A model generated the notes under the pieces. The model saw only the letters and a program-made list of their open reading frames with translations, was not told the DNA's origin and ran no database searches. 64,000 nucleotides of DNA from Halothiobacillus sp. (GTDB lineage: Bacteria > Pseudomonadota > Gammaproteobacteria > Halothiobacillales > Halothiobacillaceae): assembly GCA_023255735.1 (NCBI GenBank), contig JAGDVP010000012.1, positions 1 to 64,000 on the forward strand, read 5' to 3'. This document shows positions 54,726 to 63,285 of this stretch, piece after piece; positions within the stretch are counted from its first letter, which is position 1, and each line of letters starts with the position of its first letter. The position numbers and the translations under genes are program-made.

Positions 54726-55292
54726 ATGTCATCAAATTTACTCAAACCTCATGCCATGATGCAAACACAGTTGATCGTTAATTTATTCGGCCAGCTTAGC
54801 GCATCGCAATTGGCTGATTTACTAGGGTTAATCCAGCAGCAGCAATGCCGAACGCTCGATAGTCATTTCATGGCGTTTGAGCAGCGGGTTGTTTTTGCCC
54901 TGCGAATTGCCGGTAACTGGGACCGTGTGACGCGAGTGGAATCGGTTTTGCGTGAATTTGCGCGCAGCCAAACGCTTGAAATTCAAGTACAGCATGAAAA
55001 AACCGCGGCAGAACGCGAGCCGGTATTGCCGTATATATTAGATGCCATTGGGCTTGAGTCGGCCGATATGCTGGCTGCCATTACGCGGTTTTGTGCCAAG
55101 CAGGAGGTGGTTTTGCGCGATATATCAACCCGCGCCTATCGCCCTGCCCGCAGCAGTGAGCGTTTAATTCAACTGCGCGCGCAGATTGAACTCCCTGCCC
55201 GCTGCCATTTGGGGCAATTTAAGTCGGATTTTTTTGATTTGTGCGATACCTTGAATTTAGATGCGGCGATTGAGCCGGAGCGCACATTTTAA
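54726..55292 (+). CDS. gcvR: GcvR-like ACT-domain protein beside bcp
   Basis: The 188-residue protein has two weak ACT domains, a first around QLIVNLFGQLSASQLADLLG and a second around LPYILDAIGLESADMLAAIT with RLIQLRAQIELP. In E. coli gcvR lies just upstream of bcp, and the same order is seen here. This synteny is the best reason to call it the GcvR orthologue, although its first ACT motif has lost the typical DxPG turn. The start is uncertain: ATG 54726, GTG 54699 or ATG 54753. Confidence 0.6.
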   Translation: MSSNLLKPHAMMQTQLIVNLFGQLSASQLADLLGLIQQQQCRTLDSHFMAFEQRVVFALRIAGNWDRVTRVESVLREFARSQTLEIQVQHEKTAAEREPVLPYILDAIGLESADMLAAITRFCAKQEVVLRDISTRAYRPARSSERLIQLRAQIELPARCHLGQFKSDFFDLCDTLNLDAAIEPERTF

Positions 55293-55320
55293 TTTTGAAC
55301 CCTAACTAAGGAATGGCTTA

Positions 55321-55800
55321 ATGCCGCAACTGAAGCTGAACGAAAAAATTAAGCCCTTCCGTGGAGAAACTGCGGCGGGGCTTTTTATTAATGAGCAAAC
55401 CTATCTTGGCCAATGGTTGGTGCTGTATTTTTACCCGCGTGATAGTACGCCGGGCTGCACCACCGAAGCGCGAGATTTTGAGCGGTTATTACCCGAATTT
55501 GCCGCTTGCCCTGCCGCGGTGGTGGGTGTATCCAACGATGATGCGGCAAGCCATACCAAATTTTGTGCAAAACAGGGTTTAAGTTTCCCGTTAATAGCGG
55601 ATACCGATCAATCGCTAAGCCGCTTATTTGATGTGATTCGCACCAAAAATATGTATGGCAAAACTTTTGAAGGCATTGAGCGCAGCACGTTTTTGATTAC
55701 GCCCAATGGCGTTTTGCATGCCGAGTGGCGCAAGGTGAAGGTGGATGGCCACGCAGAGGCGGTGCTTGCCGCCATTCATGCCGCTAACAATTTGGTTTGA
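55321..55800 (+). CDS. bcp: Thiol peroxidase Bcp (atypical peroxiredoxin)
   Basis: The cytoplasmic enzyme reduces hydrogen peroxide and alkyl peroxides with thioredoxin. The 159-residue protein contains the active site YPRDSTPGCTTEARDF, with peroxidatic Cys46. The resolving cysteine that E. coli Bcp has five residues later is Arg51 here; remaining cysteines (Cys63, and one in FCAKQGLSFPLIAD) may serve instead. AAGGAA precedes the ATG. It follows the GcvR-like gene by 28 bases, so they are probably co-transcribed. Confidence 0.95.
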   Translation: MPQLKLNEKIKPFRGETAAGLFINEQTYLGQWLVLYFYPRDSTPGCTTEARDFERLLPEFAACPAAVVGVSNDDAASHTKFCAKQGLSFPLIADTDQSLSRLFDVIRTKNMYGKTFEGIERSTFLITPNGVLHAEWRKVKVDGHAEAVLAAIHAANNLV

Positions 55801-55851
55801 TGAGTTGAGGTTGAAGGTAAATTTCCGGTTGCCTAGGAGGCTTAGCGTTTA

Positions 55852-57279
55852 ATGATTAACAACACCCGCCAAAAACAATGCCTGTTTGTGCTCGATACCA
55901 ACGTATTAATGCACGACCCGACATCGATCTTTCGGTTCATGGAGCACGATATTTATCTGCCCATGGTTGTGATTGAAGAGTTGGATAACGGTAAAAAAGG
56001 CACCACAGAAACGGCGCGTAATGTGCGCCAAGTTAGCCGGTTTTTGGATGATTTATTGCAAGATGCCGATTTAGCCAATATTAATCAGGGCTTGCCGATC
56101 CATAGCCCGTTGTTATCGAAGAATAATGAGCGCGGCCTTGTGGCTGGGCGTTTGTATCTGCAAACCGCAATTGAAACCTTCGATTTGCCCGCAGGCATGC
56201 CCGGCGGGCGCCCCGATAATCAGATTTTGGCGGTCACCCTCGCCTTGCGCCACCGGGTGGTGGATCGCGATGTTATTTTGGTATCCAAAGATATCAACTT
56301 ACGCATTAAGGCGACGGCTCTTGGCCTTAAAGCTGAGGATTATCACAATGATCAGGTGCTCGATGACGTATCGCTGCTGCACAGCGGCATTGTGCCTTTG
56401 GCGGCCGATTTTTGGGAAAGCCACGGCAAAGCACTGGAATCGTGGCAAGAGGAAGGCCGCGCTTTTTATCGGGTGCGCGGGCCGCAAACGGCTGACTGGT
56501 ATGTGAATTTGTGCGTGTTTATTGAGGGTGCCACACCATTTTCCGGCATCGTGCGCGAGATTGATGCCGATGGTTCGGCTGTGGTGGAAAGTGCCATTAA
56601 TTTTCAGCATGAGCGGCAATCCGTGTGGGGTATTAATGCGCGCAATCGGGAGCAGAGCTTTGCGCTTAACCACCTCATGAACCCAGATGTCGATTTTGTG
56701 ACCCTGCTTGGCCAAGCCGGCACAGGCAAAACCTTAATCACCTTGGCTGCGGCCTTGGCGCTCACGTTGGAGAAAAACCGCTACTCCGAAATCATCATGA
56801 CGCGGGTCACCATCCCCGTGGGCGAAGATATTGGCTTTTTGCCCGGCACCGAAGAAGAAAAAATGACCCCTTGGATGGGCGCCTTAATGGATAACCTTGA
56901 GGTTTTAGCCAAAACCGATGCCAGCAGCGGCGGTGGCTGGGAGCGCGCGGCGACCAACGATTTGCTGCGCTCGCGCATAAAAATCCGCTCGCTTAACTTC
57001 ATGCGCGGGCGCACCTTTCAAAACAAGTTTGTGATTATCGACGAGGCGCAAAATTTAACCGCCAAACAAATGCGCACACTCATCACACGCGCGGGGCCTG
57101 GTACAAAAATGGTGTGCTTGGGCAACGTAGCGCAAATTGATACGCCGTATTTAACTGAAACCACCTCGGGCTTAACCTTCGTGGTCGATCGCTTCAAAGG
57201 CTGGCCACACGGCGCGCACATCACCCTCGCTCGGGGTGAGCGCTCACGCCTCGCGGAGCACGCCGCCGAAGTGCTGTAA
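55852..57279 (+). CDS. PhoH-family ATPase with N-terminal PIN domain
   Basis: The 475-residue protein joins an N-terminal PIN nuclease domain (about 1-150: FVLDTNVLMHDPTSIFRF, VVIEELDNGKKG, and conserved Asp in RPDNQILAVTL and DVILVSKDINLRIKA) to a C-terminal PhoH ATPase (about 255-470) with Walker A LGQAGTGKT at about 285-293 and Walker B VIIDEAQNLT. PIN-PhoH proteins of other bacteria (PhoH2) are RNA helicase-nucleases. All four acidic positions of the PIN site appear to be present. AGGAGG lies 13 bases before the ATG. Confidence 0.93.
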   Translation: MINNTRQKQCLFVLDTNVLMHDPTSIFRFMEHDIYLPMVVIEELDNGKKGTTETARNVRQVSRFLDDLLQDADLANINQGLPIHSPLLSKNNERGLVAGRLYLQTAIETFDLPAGMPGGRPDNQILAVTLALRHRVVDRDVILVSKDINLRIKATALGLKAEDYHNDQVLDDVSLLHSGIVPLAADFWESHGKALESWQEEGRAFYRVRGPQTADWYVNLCVFIEGATPFSGIVREIDADGSAVVESAINFQHERQSVWGINARNREQSFALNHLMNPDVDFVTLLGQAGTGKTLITLAAALALTLEKNRYSEIIMTRVTIPVGEDIGFLPGTEEEKMTPWMGALMDNLEVLAKTDASSGGGWERAATNDLLRSRIKIRSLNFMRGRTFQNKFVIIDEAQNLTAKQMRTLITRAGPGTKMVCLGNVAQIDTPYLTETTSGLTFVVDRFKGWPHGAHITLARGERSRLAEHAAEVL

Positions 57280-57394
57280 AAGCGCAGCGCAGGGTGCCCT
57301 CACCCGCGTTATTTATGGCAAGCTGAGTTAAACAAGCGCGGCAAACATGGCGGTGGCTACCCCCTCGCGCTACGAACCCAAGCTTGCCCCAAGC

Positions 57395-57438
57395 CCGTCT
57401 CTAGTCCGTCCCTAGGCCGTCCCTAGGCCGCCCCTGCG
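57395..57438. repeat. 11-bp tandem repeat in the phoH-flhX gap
   Basis: Two perfect units CCGTCCCTAGG (57406-57416, 57417-57427) are flanked by degenerate units (CCGTCTCTAGT at 57395, CCGCCCCTGCG at 57428). The last unit overlaps a stem GCCCCT-GCG-AGGGGC (57430-57444) followed by ATTTCTTT, a weak terminator for phoH. The 290-base gap contains no other feature I can support. Confidence 0.6.
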
Positions 57439-57452
57439 AGGGGCATTTCTTT
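57430..57452 (+). terminator. Weak terminator-like hairpin after phoH
   Basis: GCCCCT (57430-57435) and AGGGGC (57439-57444) flank a 3-base loop, followed by ATTTCTTT. The T-run is interrupted, so efficiency is doubtful. Confidence 0.4.
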
Positions 57453-57571
57453 GCAGCGAGCATTTCATTTGCTTGACCAGCACTGCTCAAACGCTTTGTT
57501 ATGAGCGCGTTAATTGCGGCAAATACCGCTTATTCCGCTCTTGCCCTGTGCTGAATCAGGGTGGTTTTGTT

Positions 57572-57931
57572 TCAATCATCGGTTTGATTTTTATCGGCTG
57601 CTGTGGCGCTGGCACGGGTTTGCTCGGCGCGTTTGAGCACCGCTTCGTGTTTGCCGCTGACATACAGGGCATAACTTAATACCTCGGCTACGGCGCGAAA
57701 TAGCGCTTCAGGGATGTGGTCACCTAGGTCGAGCTGGGCGAGCGCTTGGGCAAGCTTTGGGTCTTCTATGAGTGGGATTTGGGCGTCATCAGCGCGTCGG
57801 GCTATTTCTTGCGCGATCAGGTTTTGGCCGGTGGCCACGACAGTGGGCAGGTCGGTGCCTTGGTATTTAAGGGCTACGGCGCGGGTAATTTTGCCATGGT
57901 TTTTGGGCGATTTGGGTTGATTTTTCGCCAT
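57572..57931 (-). CDS. FlhB C-terminal-domain homologue (FlhX-type)
   Basis: The 119-residue cytoplasmic protein matches only the C-terminal part of the flagellar export switch FlhB: AVALKYQGTDLPTVVATGQN, IARRADDAQIPLIEDPKLAQ and IPEALFRAVAEVLSYALYVS. The membrane part and the NPTH autocleavage site are absent; it begins just after where that site would be. Such stand-alone proteins can replace the cleaved FlhB fragment and influence substrate switching. It begins one base after the fliK-like stop, so both are expressed together. The flhB gene itself is outside the window. Confidence 0.85.
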   Translation of the reverse strand: MAKNQPKSPKNHGKITRAVALKYQGTDLPTVVATGQNLIAQEIARRADDAQIPLIEDPKLAQALAQLDLGDHIPEALFRAVAEVLSYALYVSGKHEAVLKRAEQTRASATAADKNQTDD

Positions 57932-57932
57932 G

Positions 57933-59240
57933 CTACACCCTTGCCTCGAATTGATGTTCGCCAAGATAGGTGGGATTGGGCTTTAGGCGTTGCGTTACGA
58001 CGGCGGGCGGCGGGCCTAGGTAGATGGCAAGTTCACGAGGGGTTAAGCCTGCGGCGCGCAGATGCTCGGCCAGTTCGTTGATTGGGGTTGTAAGCTCAGT
58101 TTGTGCCTGGGGGGTATCGGCATAGAGGCGCACAGTTAAATCGTTTTGGTTTTGCTGGCGTAGCGTTAGGCGCAAGCTGGCGTGCAATGCGCCGAGTTTG
58201 GGTAAATTGAGGGCGAAATCCAGCTGCCATGTGCTGTGGTTTGCCGGGTTTTCGGGGTGGGTGTTGTCTTCAGAAATGGCTAGTTGCAGCCGTTGGGGCT
58301 GATCGCGGATCAATACAGGCACATCAAGCATCCAAGCGGGCTGGCCTTGGAGTTGTTGCAGTGCGGTGCGCAGCTGGCTCACATCCAGCCGGTTGAGCCA
58401 TTGGTCTAGCGTGGCTTGCAGGCTGGCTTCGCTGGGGTTGGGCGGGCTTGCTTTTGTACTAGCCTCGGCAGGGGTGGGCTGGCTGTGGGCTGCTTGCTCG
58501 GTTTGGGCTTTGGGTTGGGTGCTTTTGAGGGTATCTAGTGTGGCGGCTTGCTTGATTTGCTGGGCGGCGCGGTGCAGTTCATCTTTAAGATTCGGCGGCA
58601 GCGGGGCGCTGGTTGTGGCGGGCGATGCGGCGGGCAGGCTTAATGTGGCGACTAAGCGCGCTAATTCTTTCCCCAGATTTTGCTCGCCTAGGCGTGTACC
58701 CGCAGGTTCACGGGCGTTGGGCTTATTGGGCGCGAGCAGGGCGTCAATTGAGGTGAGCACGGCGCGCAATTGGGGTGGCAAAGCGGGCGCCAAAGTGCTA
58801 GGGGCTTGGCTACTGCTTGCGGTCGTTGGTGGGCTGCCACTTGCTGCGGGCTCAGTTTGTGCGGTACTAAGCCTTTGGAATAATTGGCCAGCTAAGGTTT
58901 GGATCAGGGTTCGATGGCTGGGTTGGTTGGGTGTTAAGTTAATCGCTCGGTTGGTTGCCAGATTGGGTACGGGGGCATGATTCAATGCCTCGCCGGCTGT
59001 TTGCTTGGCGAGGGTTAGCACCAGCGGTGGGCCTGCATCTTTCACGGTGAGGCGAATGGCACTACCCGCTGTGAGCACTTGGTTGGTTTGCACTGCGACT
59101 TGCCCGCCCGCCAGTGAAAGCAAGGCTTTGCCGGTTGCGGCATCAGCTTTGAGCACGATGGCGGCAAGGGTTTGGCCTGATTTTAGAGGCACGCCGTGCA
59201 GTTGGGTTGTGATAGCGGTGAGTGCGCGGTCAATCTGCAT
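57933..59240 (-). CDS. FliK-like hook-length control protein
   Basis: The 435-residue protein has a conserved N-terminal part (LKSGQTLAAIVLKADAATGK), a long Pro/Ala/Gln/Thr-rich middle (about 125-275) and a C-terminal FliK domain with LDVPVLIRDQPQRLQLAISE, LNLPKLGALHASLRLTL and AAGLTPRELAIYLG. FliK measures hook length and then signals FlhB; here it is paired with an FlhB C-terminal homologue. The middle is low-complexity, as in other FliK proteins. Whether this is the main FliK or a second one cannot be decided from this window. Confidence 0.8.
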   Translation of the reverse strand: MQIDRALTAITTQLHGVPLKSGQTLAAIVLKADAATGKALLSLAGGQVAVQTNQVLTAGSAIRLTVKDAGPPLVLTLAKQTAGEALNHAPVPNLATNRAINLTPNQPSHRTLIQTLAGQLFQRLSTAQTEPAASGSPPTTASSSQAPSTLAPALPPQLRAVLTSIDALLAPNKPNAREPAGTRLGEQNLGKELARLVATLSLPAASPATTSAPLPPNLKDELHRAAQQIKQAATLDTLKSTQPKAQTEQAAHSQPTPAEASTKASPPNPSEASLQATLDQWLNRLDVSQLRTALQQLQGQPAWMLDVPVLIRDQPQRLQLAISEDNTHPENPANHSTWQLDFALNLPKLGALHASLRLTLRQQNQNDLTVRLYADTPQAQTELTTPINELAEHLRAAGLTPRELAIYLGPPPAVVTQRLKPNPTYLGEHQFEARV

Positions 59241-59508
59241 GGCGCGGGCTTCCTCTGCGGGGCGAAATTCTGGGTTTGTGTCTGGGGGTTAACTCGAAGC
59301 CTATGGTCGGTTGCGTTAATACAATAGGGCACTTTAAGGTGAATCGGTAGGCAAAAATGGGAGCGGGTTGGTAGTTTCTGCTGACAAAATTTTGACAGCT
59401 TGAGCGGCGGCCGTTAGGGTTGGGTTTTATGGTTAAAATCCGCAGGCGTTGGGGGCGAATTCTTGCGCATGGGATTATGGGCGTACCCTTTTTTGTGAGC
59501 GATGCACG
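59241..59508. promoter_or_regulatory. Divergent intergenic region between fliK-like and fleQ-like genes
   Basis: The 268 bases contain one good -35-like TTGACA at 59392-59397, facing right, followed after 17 bases by a poor -10 (TAGGGT, 59415-59420). It could serve the fleQ-like gene 90 bases later. No sigma-54 or sigma-28 site for the fliK-like gene was found. Confidence 0.35.
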
Positions 59509-61065
59509 ATGTCTGATCTTAAGCTGCGGGTTGTTGTGGATGTGCCGGAAGAGCGGGTGGCTGATTTAACCGCTTGGCTTGAGTTGCTCGGTGTGCAGGC
59601 CGTGGCGAATGACGCCCGGGCCGATGAGCCCGATGATCGCCCCATTATTGCCGGATTTTGCGGGGGCGATGCCTGTGCTGAACACTTAAATGATCGGGCG
59701 TTTAGGCCTTATCCGTGGGTGGTGATTGATACGGATTGCCCGCGATGGCTGGGGTTGCCCACCGCGCCATTTGCGAGTTTAAGTTGGCCTTGCACGTTGG
59801 CGGGTTTGCAGTCGGTGGTGAATCGCTTAACAAGCCGTTGGCGCGGGGCGCAGTTAATGTCTGCCGGCCAAGGTTTGGTGGGGGATACCCCGGCCATGCG
59901 GCAATTGCGGGCGCAAATTGAACAGGTGGCGCCCACCGATGCGACGGTGCTCATTTTGGGTGAATCGGGCACGGGTAAAGAGGTGATAGCGCGCATGATT
60001 CATCGCTTATCGCACCGCGCAGCCAAGCCCTTTGTACCAATTAATTGTGGGGCGATACCGGCCGATTTATTGGAGTCGGAATTATTCGGCCATGAAAAAG
60101 GCGCCTTTACCGGCGCGATTAGTGCGCGGCCAGGGCGCTTTGAGTTGGCGGAAGGCGGCACCTTATTTCTGGATGAAATCGGGGATATGCCCTTGCCGAT
60201 GCAGGTAAAAATTTTGCGTGTGTTGCAAGAGCGCAGTTTTGAGCGCGTGGGCGGGCGGCAAACTTTAAATGCCGATGTACGCATCATCGCAGCCACTCAT
60301 CGAGATTTAGAAACGCGGATTGCCGAGGGCAGTTTTCGGCAAGATTTATATTACAGGCTGCATGTGTTTCCGCTGGAAACCTACCCCCTGCGGGCGGTGC
60401 GCGCTGATATTCCCCTCATTATTGAGGCATTAGGGCAGCGCTTTATGCGGGAAGGGCGGCCGGTGGCGCGGTTAACCCCTGCCGCTAAGGCGGCTTTGGC
60501 GGTGTTGCCTTGGCCGGGGAACGTGCGCGAATTGGGCAATATGATTGAGCGCTTGGGCATTTTGTATCCCGAGCAAACCGTGGATTTGCCGCAATTGCCT
60601 GAAAAATTACGCAGCCAGTTGCCCGCCGATTGGCTGCCGCCTGAACTAAGTTCTAAGCTAACTGCCGTGCCCGTTCCCGCGCCCTCAGCAATGCCAACTG
60701 CTGAGCCCGCCAAGGCTGGGGCTTTGGCTTCGGCGGGTGTTTTGGGGGATGTCGATCCGCGCGATATGTTTGCCGCCGGGCTATTAGTGCCGCCCGCGTC
60801 TCGTGATTTAGCCGCTGCATGGCATTTGCCGACCGATCTCTTGGCGTTAGAGCAGTGCGTATGCCAATTGCCTGAATCGGGCTTTGATTTAAAAGCCTTG
60901 CTTGAAGCTATTGAGCAAGCATGGATCGTACAAGCGTTAACGCAGCATCAGGGGGTGGTGGCACAAGCGGCACGCCAATTGGGGATACGCCGCACAACAC
61001 TGGTTGAAAAAATCAGGAAATATCAGCTTGCTGCGCGCATGGATGCGGACGATGGGCTCGCCTAA
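59509..61065 (+). CDS. fleQ: FleQ-like sigma-54-dependent flagellar master regulator
   Basis: The 518-residue protein has an N-terminal FleQ-type domain (1-110), which lacks an evident phosphoacceptor Asp, then the AAA+ activator domain with Walker A GESGTGKE at 151-158, the sigma-54 contact loop GAFTGA at 198-203 and Walker B TLFLDE at 219-224. A Pro/Ala-rich linker (about 385-440) leads to a Fis-type helix-turn-helix at about 485-510 ([20 protein letters not shown]). It resembles FleQ/FlrA. fliE, with a sigma-54 promoter, is directly downstream; fleS/fleR are not between them. ATG 59509 begins the conserved part. Confidence 0.88.
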   Translation: MSDLKLRVVVDVPEERVADLTAWLELLGVQAVANDARADEPDDRPIIAGFCGGDACAEHLNDRAFRPYPWVVIDTDCPRWLGLPTAPFASLSWPCTLAGLQSVVNRLTSRWRGAQLMSAGQGLVGDTPAMRQLRAQIEQVAPTDATVLILGESGTGKEVIARMIHRLSHRAAKPFVPINCGAIPADLLESELFGHEKGAFTGAISARPGRFELAEGGTLFLDEIGDMPLPMQVKILRVLQERSFERVGGRQTLNADVRIIAATHRDLETRIAEGSFRQDLYYRLHVFPLETYPLRAVRADIPLIIEALGQRFMREGRPVARLTPAAKAALAVLPWPGNVRELGNMIERLGILYPEQTVDLPQLPEKLRSQLPADWLPPELSSKLTAVPVPAPSAMPTAEPAKAGALASAGVLGDVDPRDMFAAGLLVPPASRDLAAAWHLPTDLLALEQCVCQLPESGFDLKALLEAIEQAWIVQALTQHQGVVAQAARQLGIRRTTLVEKIRKYQLAARMDADDGLA

Positions 61066-61075
61066 ATGTTGCGAT

Positions 61076-61091
61076 TGGCACAAACCCTGCT
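61076..61091 (+). promoter_or_regulatory. Sigma-54 promoter of fliE
   Basis: TGGCAC (61076-61081), 5 bases, CTGCT (61087-61091). The -24 GG and -12 GC doublets are exactly 12 bases apart, with one mismatch to TTGCT. It lies 63 bases before the fliE start and immediately behind the FleQ-like activator, which makes it a convincing RpoN target. Confidence 0.85.
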
Positions 61092-61153
61092 TGTAGCTCT
61101 TTAGTAGCAAAATCCTTCGGGATTGTGTCGGCCATAAAGCGCAGGGGGGCAAG

Positions 61154-61483
61154 ATGAGTAACGGCATGTCTGTCGATCAAATTTTATCGCAAATGCGGAT
61201 GATGCGGGTGCAGGCGGAGCAGCGCATCAACGCACCAGCCGAGGTGCCGCCTGTGGCGGGTGATTCGTTTTCATCCTTGCTGACCCGCGCCATTGGGCAG
61301 GTTAATGACTTGCAGCAAACCTCATCAAATCTTAAAACCCGCTTTGAACTGGGCGATCCGGCGGTGGACTTAACCCAAGTGATGCTGGCCGGCCAAAAAG
61401 CCTCGCTCGGGTTTAATGCCACCTTGCAAGTGCGCAACCGCTTGGTACAGGCGTATCAAGACGTGTTGAATATGCCCATTTAA
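61154..61483 (+). CDS. fliE: Flagellar hook-basal body protein FliE
   Basis: FliE links the MS ring to the rod. The 109-residue protein has the family C-terminal region with SFSSLLTRAIGQVNDLQQTS, DLTQVMLAGQKASLGFNATLQVRN to its core, and LVQAYQDVLNMPI. GGGGGGCAAG precedes the ATG. It is the first gene of the operon after the sigma-54 promoter; fliF follows after 16 bases. Confidence 0.96.
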   Translation: MSNGMSVDQILSQMRMMRVQAEQRINAPAEVPPVAGDSFSSLLTRAIGQVNDLQQTSSNLKTRFELGDPAVDLTQVMLAGQKASLGFNATLQVRNRLVQAYQDVLNMPI

Positions 61484-61499
61484 CGCGGGATAAAAAATC

Positions 61500-63284
61500 A
61501 TGGCGCAAAATTCAATGACCCCGGGTCTATTAACCCCCACCCCTCTGGCTGAGCCGCAAACGCCGAGCTGGGTGCAGCAAATGGATGGCATTACCCAATC
61601 CACAAGCTTTCGCCAGCTGCTTATTTTGGTGGCGCTGGCGGCTACCATTGCCTTTATGGTGGGTTTTTTCTTGTGGGGGCAAAAGCCGAGTTTGGTGCCT
61701 TTGTATACCAATTTGGGGCCGAAGGAATCCGCTGCTGTGGTCGAAGCCTTAAAAGGCGCCAAACAAACCTATCAAATAAGCCCCAGCGGCGCGGTGTTGG
61801 TTGAGCCTGGCCAGCTGCCCGCTATCCGCATGACGCTGGCCGCGCAAGGCTTGCCGGCGGGTGATGGCGTGGGGCTTGAGATGCTGAATAAAGATCAGTC
61901 GCTTGGCACCAGCCAGTTTGTGGAGCAGGCACGCTATCAGCATGCCATTGAAATTGAACTGGCGCGGTCTATCGAGACTATTCAAGGCGTTTCTGCTGCG
62001 CGAGTGCATTTAGCGACACCCAAGCAATCGGTTTTTGTGCGAGAACAGCAGCCGCCGACCGCTTCGGTGGTAGTTGAACTATCACCGGGGCAGAGTTTGA
62101 GTGCGGCGCAGGTTCGGGCGATTGAACATTTGGTGGCATCCAGTGTGGCGGGCATGAAAACCGCGAATGTGAGTGTGATTGACCAGCGCGGGGAGCTCTT
62201 GAGTCAAAATTCTGACGATGCCAATGGCATGGGTTTAACCGACAAGCAGTTCGCCTATCGTCAACGGGTTGAGCGCGCGTATGCTCGTCAAATTGAAGCA
62301 TTGTTAACCCCCGTGGTCGGCGCCGATCGGGTGCGGGCGCAAGTGTCGGCAAATATCGATTTTTCGCGCCAAGAAGGCACCAGTGAGAACTACGGTCCTA
62401 AAGCCGGCGTGCTTTTGAGTGAGCAAACCACGGACAACACCCGCGCGCTGGGCGATCAAGGCATTAATGGCGGGGTGCCCGGCGCCCTGACCAACCAGCC
62501 CCCCGGCGGCGGCACGGTGACGCCGCCAACCGCAGGCGGCCTGCAACCCCCAGGTAACTTAACGGTGCCGCAGTATCAGCAAATCGTGCAAACGCCCATC
62601 AGCTCACAAAAAAATGAAACGCGTAATTACAATGTGGATAAAGAAATTCGCCATACGCAATACGCCAGCGGCGCGGTCGATAAGCTCAATGTGGCGGTGT
62701 TGCTGGATGAAAAAACGATCACCGATAAAGACGGTAAAGTGACCCCAGAGCCTATGAGCGAGGCGGAGATTGCGCGGATTAAAGAGCTGGTGGCGCAAGC
62801 CGTGGGTTTAAATGAACAGCGTGGCGATAAATTGACGCTGGCCAGTATTCCGTTTGTTGAGCAAAAAATTGAAAAAGTCACCATCCCTTTGTGGGAGCAG
62901 GCCTGGTTTATGCCCTTGCTGAAAAATTTAGGCTTGGGCGTGGCAATGCTGGTGATTTTCCTGATGGTGGTGCGACCCCTGCTTAAAATGTTGACCGAAA
63001 AACCGGAACCCGCGATGGCGGCACTGCCGCAAGATCCGGCCTTGGCCTTGCCCGGCGCCGAGACCACGGAAGATGACGAGGGCGTGCAGTTAAGCTTGGG
63101 GCGTCAGCCGGGCGCTTTGGGTAACGCCAGTCTGGATGAGGATATGAATAATCTCGATGGCGTGCCGCAATTGATTGGCACGGCCAGTTATGCGGATAAA
63201 TTACGTCAATTAAAACAAAGTATTAATCACGATCCCAAAGCGGTTGCTTCCGTGATTAAGCAATGGACGCACTCGGAGAACTAA
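61500..63284 (+). CDS. fliF: Flagellar MS-ring protein FliF
   Basis: FliF builds the MS ring in the inner membrane, the base for the motor and export gate. The 594-residue protein has a first transmembrane helix (about 38-60, LLILVALAATIAFMVGFFLW), a large periplasmic region with the ring-building motifs VPLYTNLGPKESAAVVEALK and SIETIQGVSAARVHLATPKQ, a Pro/Gly-rich loop (PPGGGTVTPP), a second transmembrane helix (about 470-490, LGLGVAMLVIFLMVVRPLL) and a cytoplasmic end that binds FliG. The next gene starts 1 base after its stop. Confidence 0.97.
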   Translation: MAQNSMTPGLLTPTPLAEPQTPSWVQQMDGITQSTSFRQLLILVALAATIAFMVGFFLWGQKPSLVPLYTNLGPKESAAVVEALKGAKQTYQISPSGAVLVEPGQLPAIRMTLAAQGLPAGDGVGLEMLNKDQSLGTSQFVEQARYQHAIEIELARSIETIQGVSAARVHLATPKQSVFVREQQPPTASVVVELSPGQSLSAAQVRAIEHLVASSVAGMKTANVSVIDQRGELLSQNSDDANGMGLTDKQFAYRQRVERAYARQIEALLTPVVGADRVRAQVSANIDFSRQEGTSENYGPKAGVLLSEQTTDNTRALGDQGINGGVPGALTNQPPGGGTVTPPTAGGLQPPGNLTVPQYQQIVQTPISSQKNETRNYNVDKEIRHTQYASGAVDKLNVAVLLDEKTITDKDGKVTPEPMSEAEIARIKELVAQAVGLNEQRGDKLTLASIPFVEQKIEKVTIPLWEQAWFMPLLKNLGLGVAMLVIFLMVVRPLLKMLTEKPEPAMAALPQDPALALPGAETTEDDEGVQLSLGRQPGALGNASLDEDMNNLDGVPQLIGTASYADKLRQLKQSINHDPKAVASVIKQWTHSEN

Positions 63285-63285
63285 G

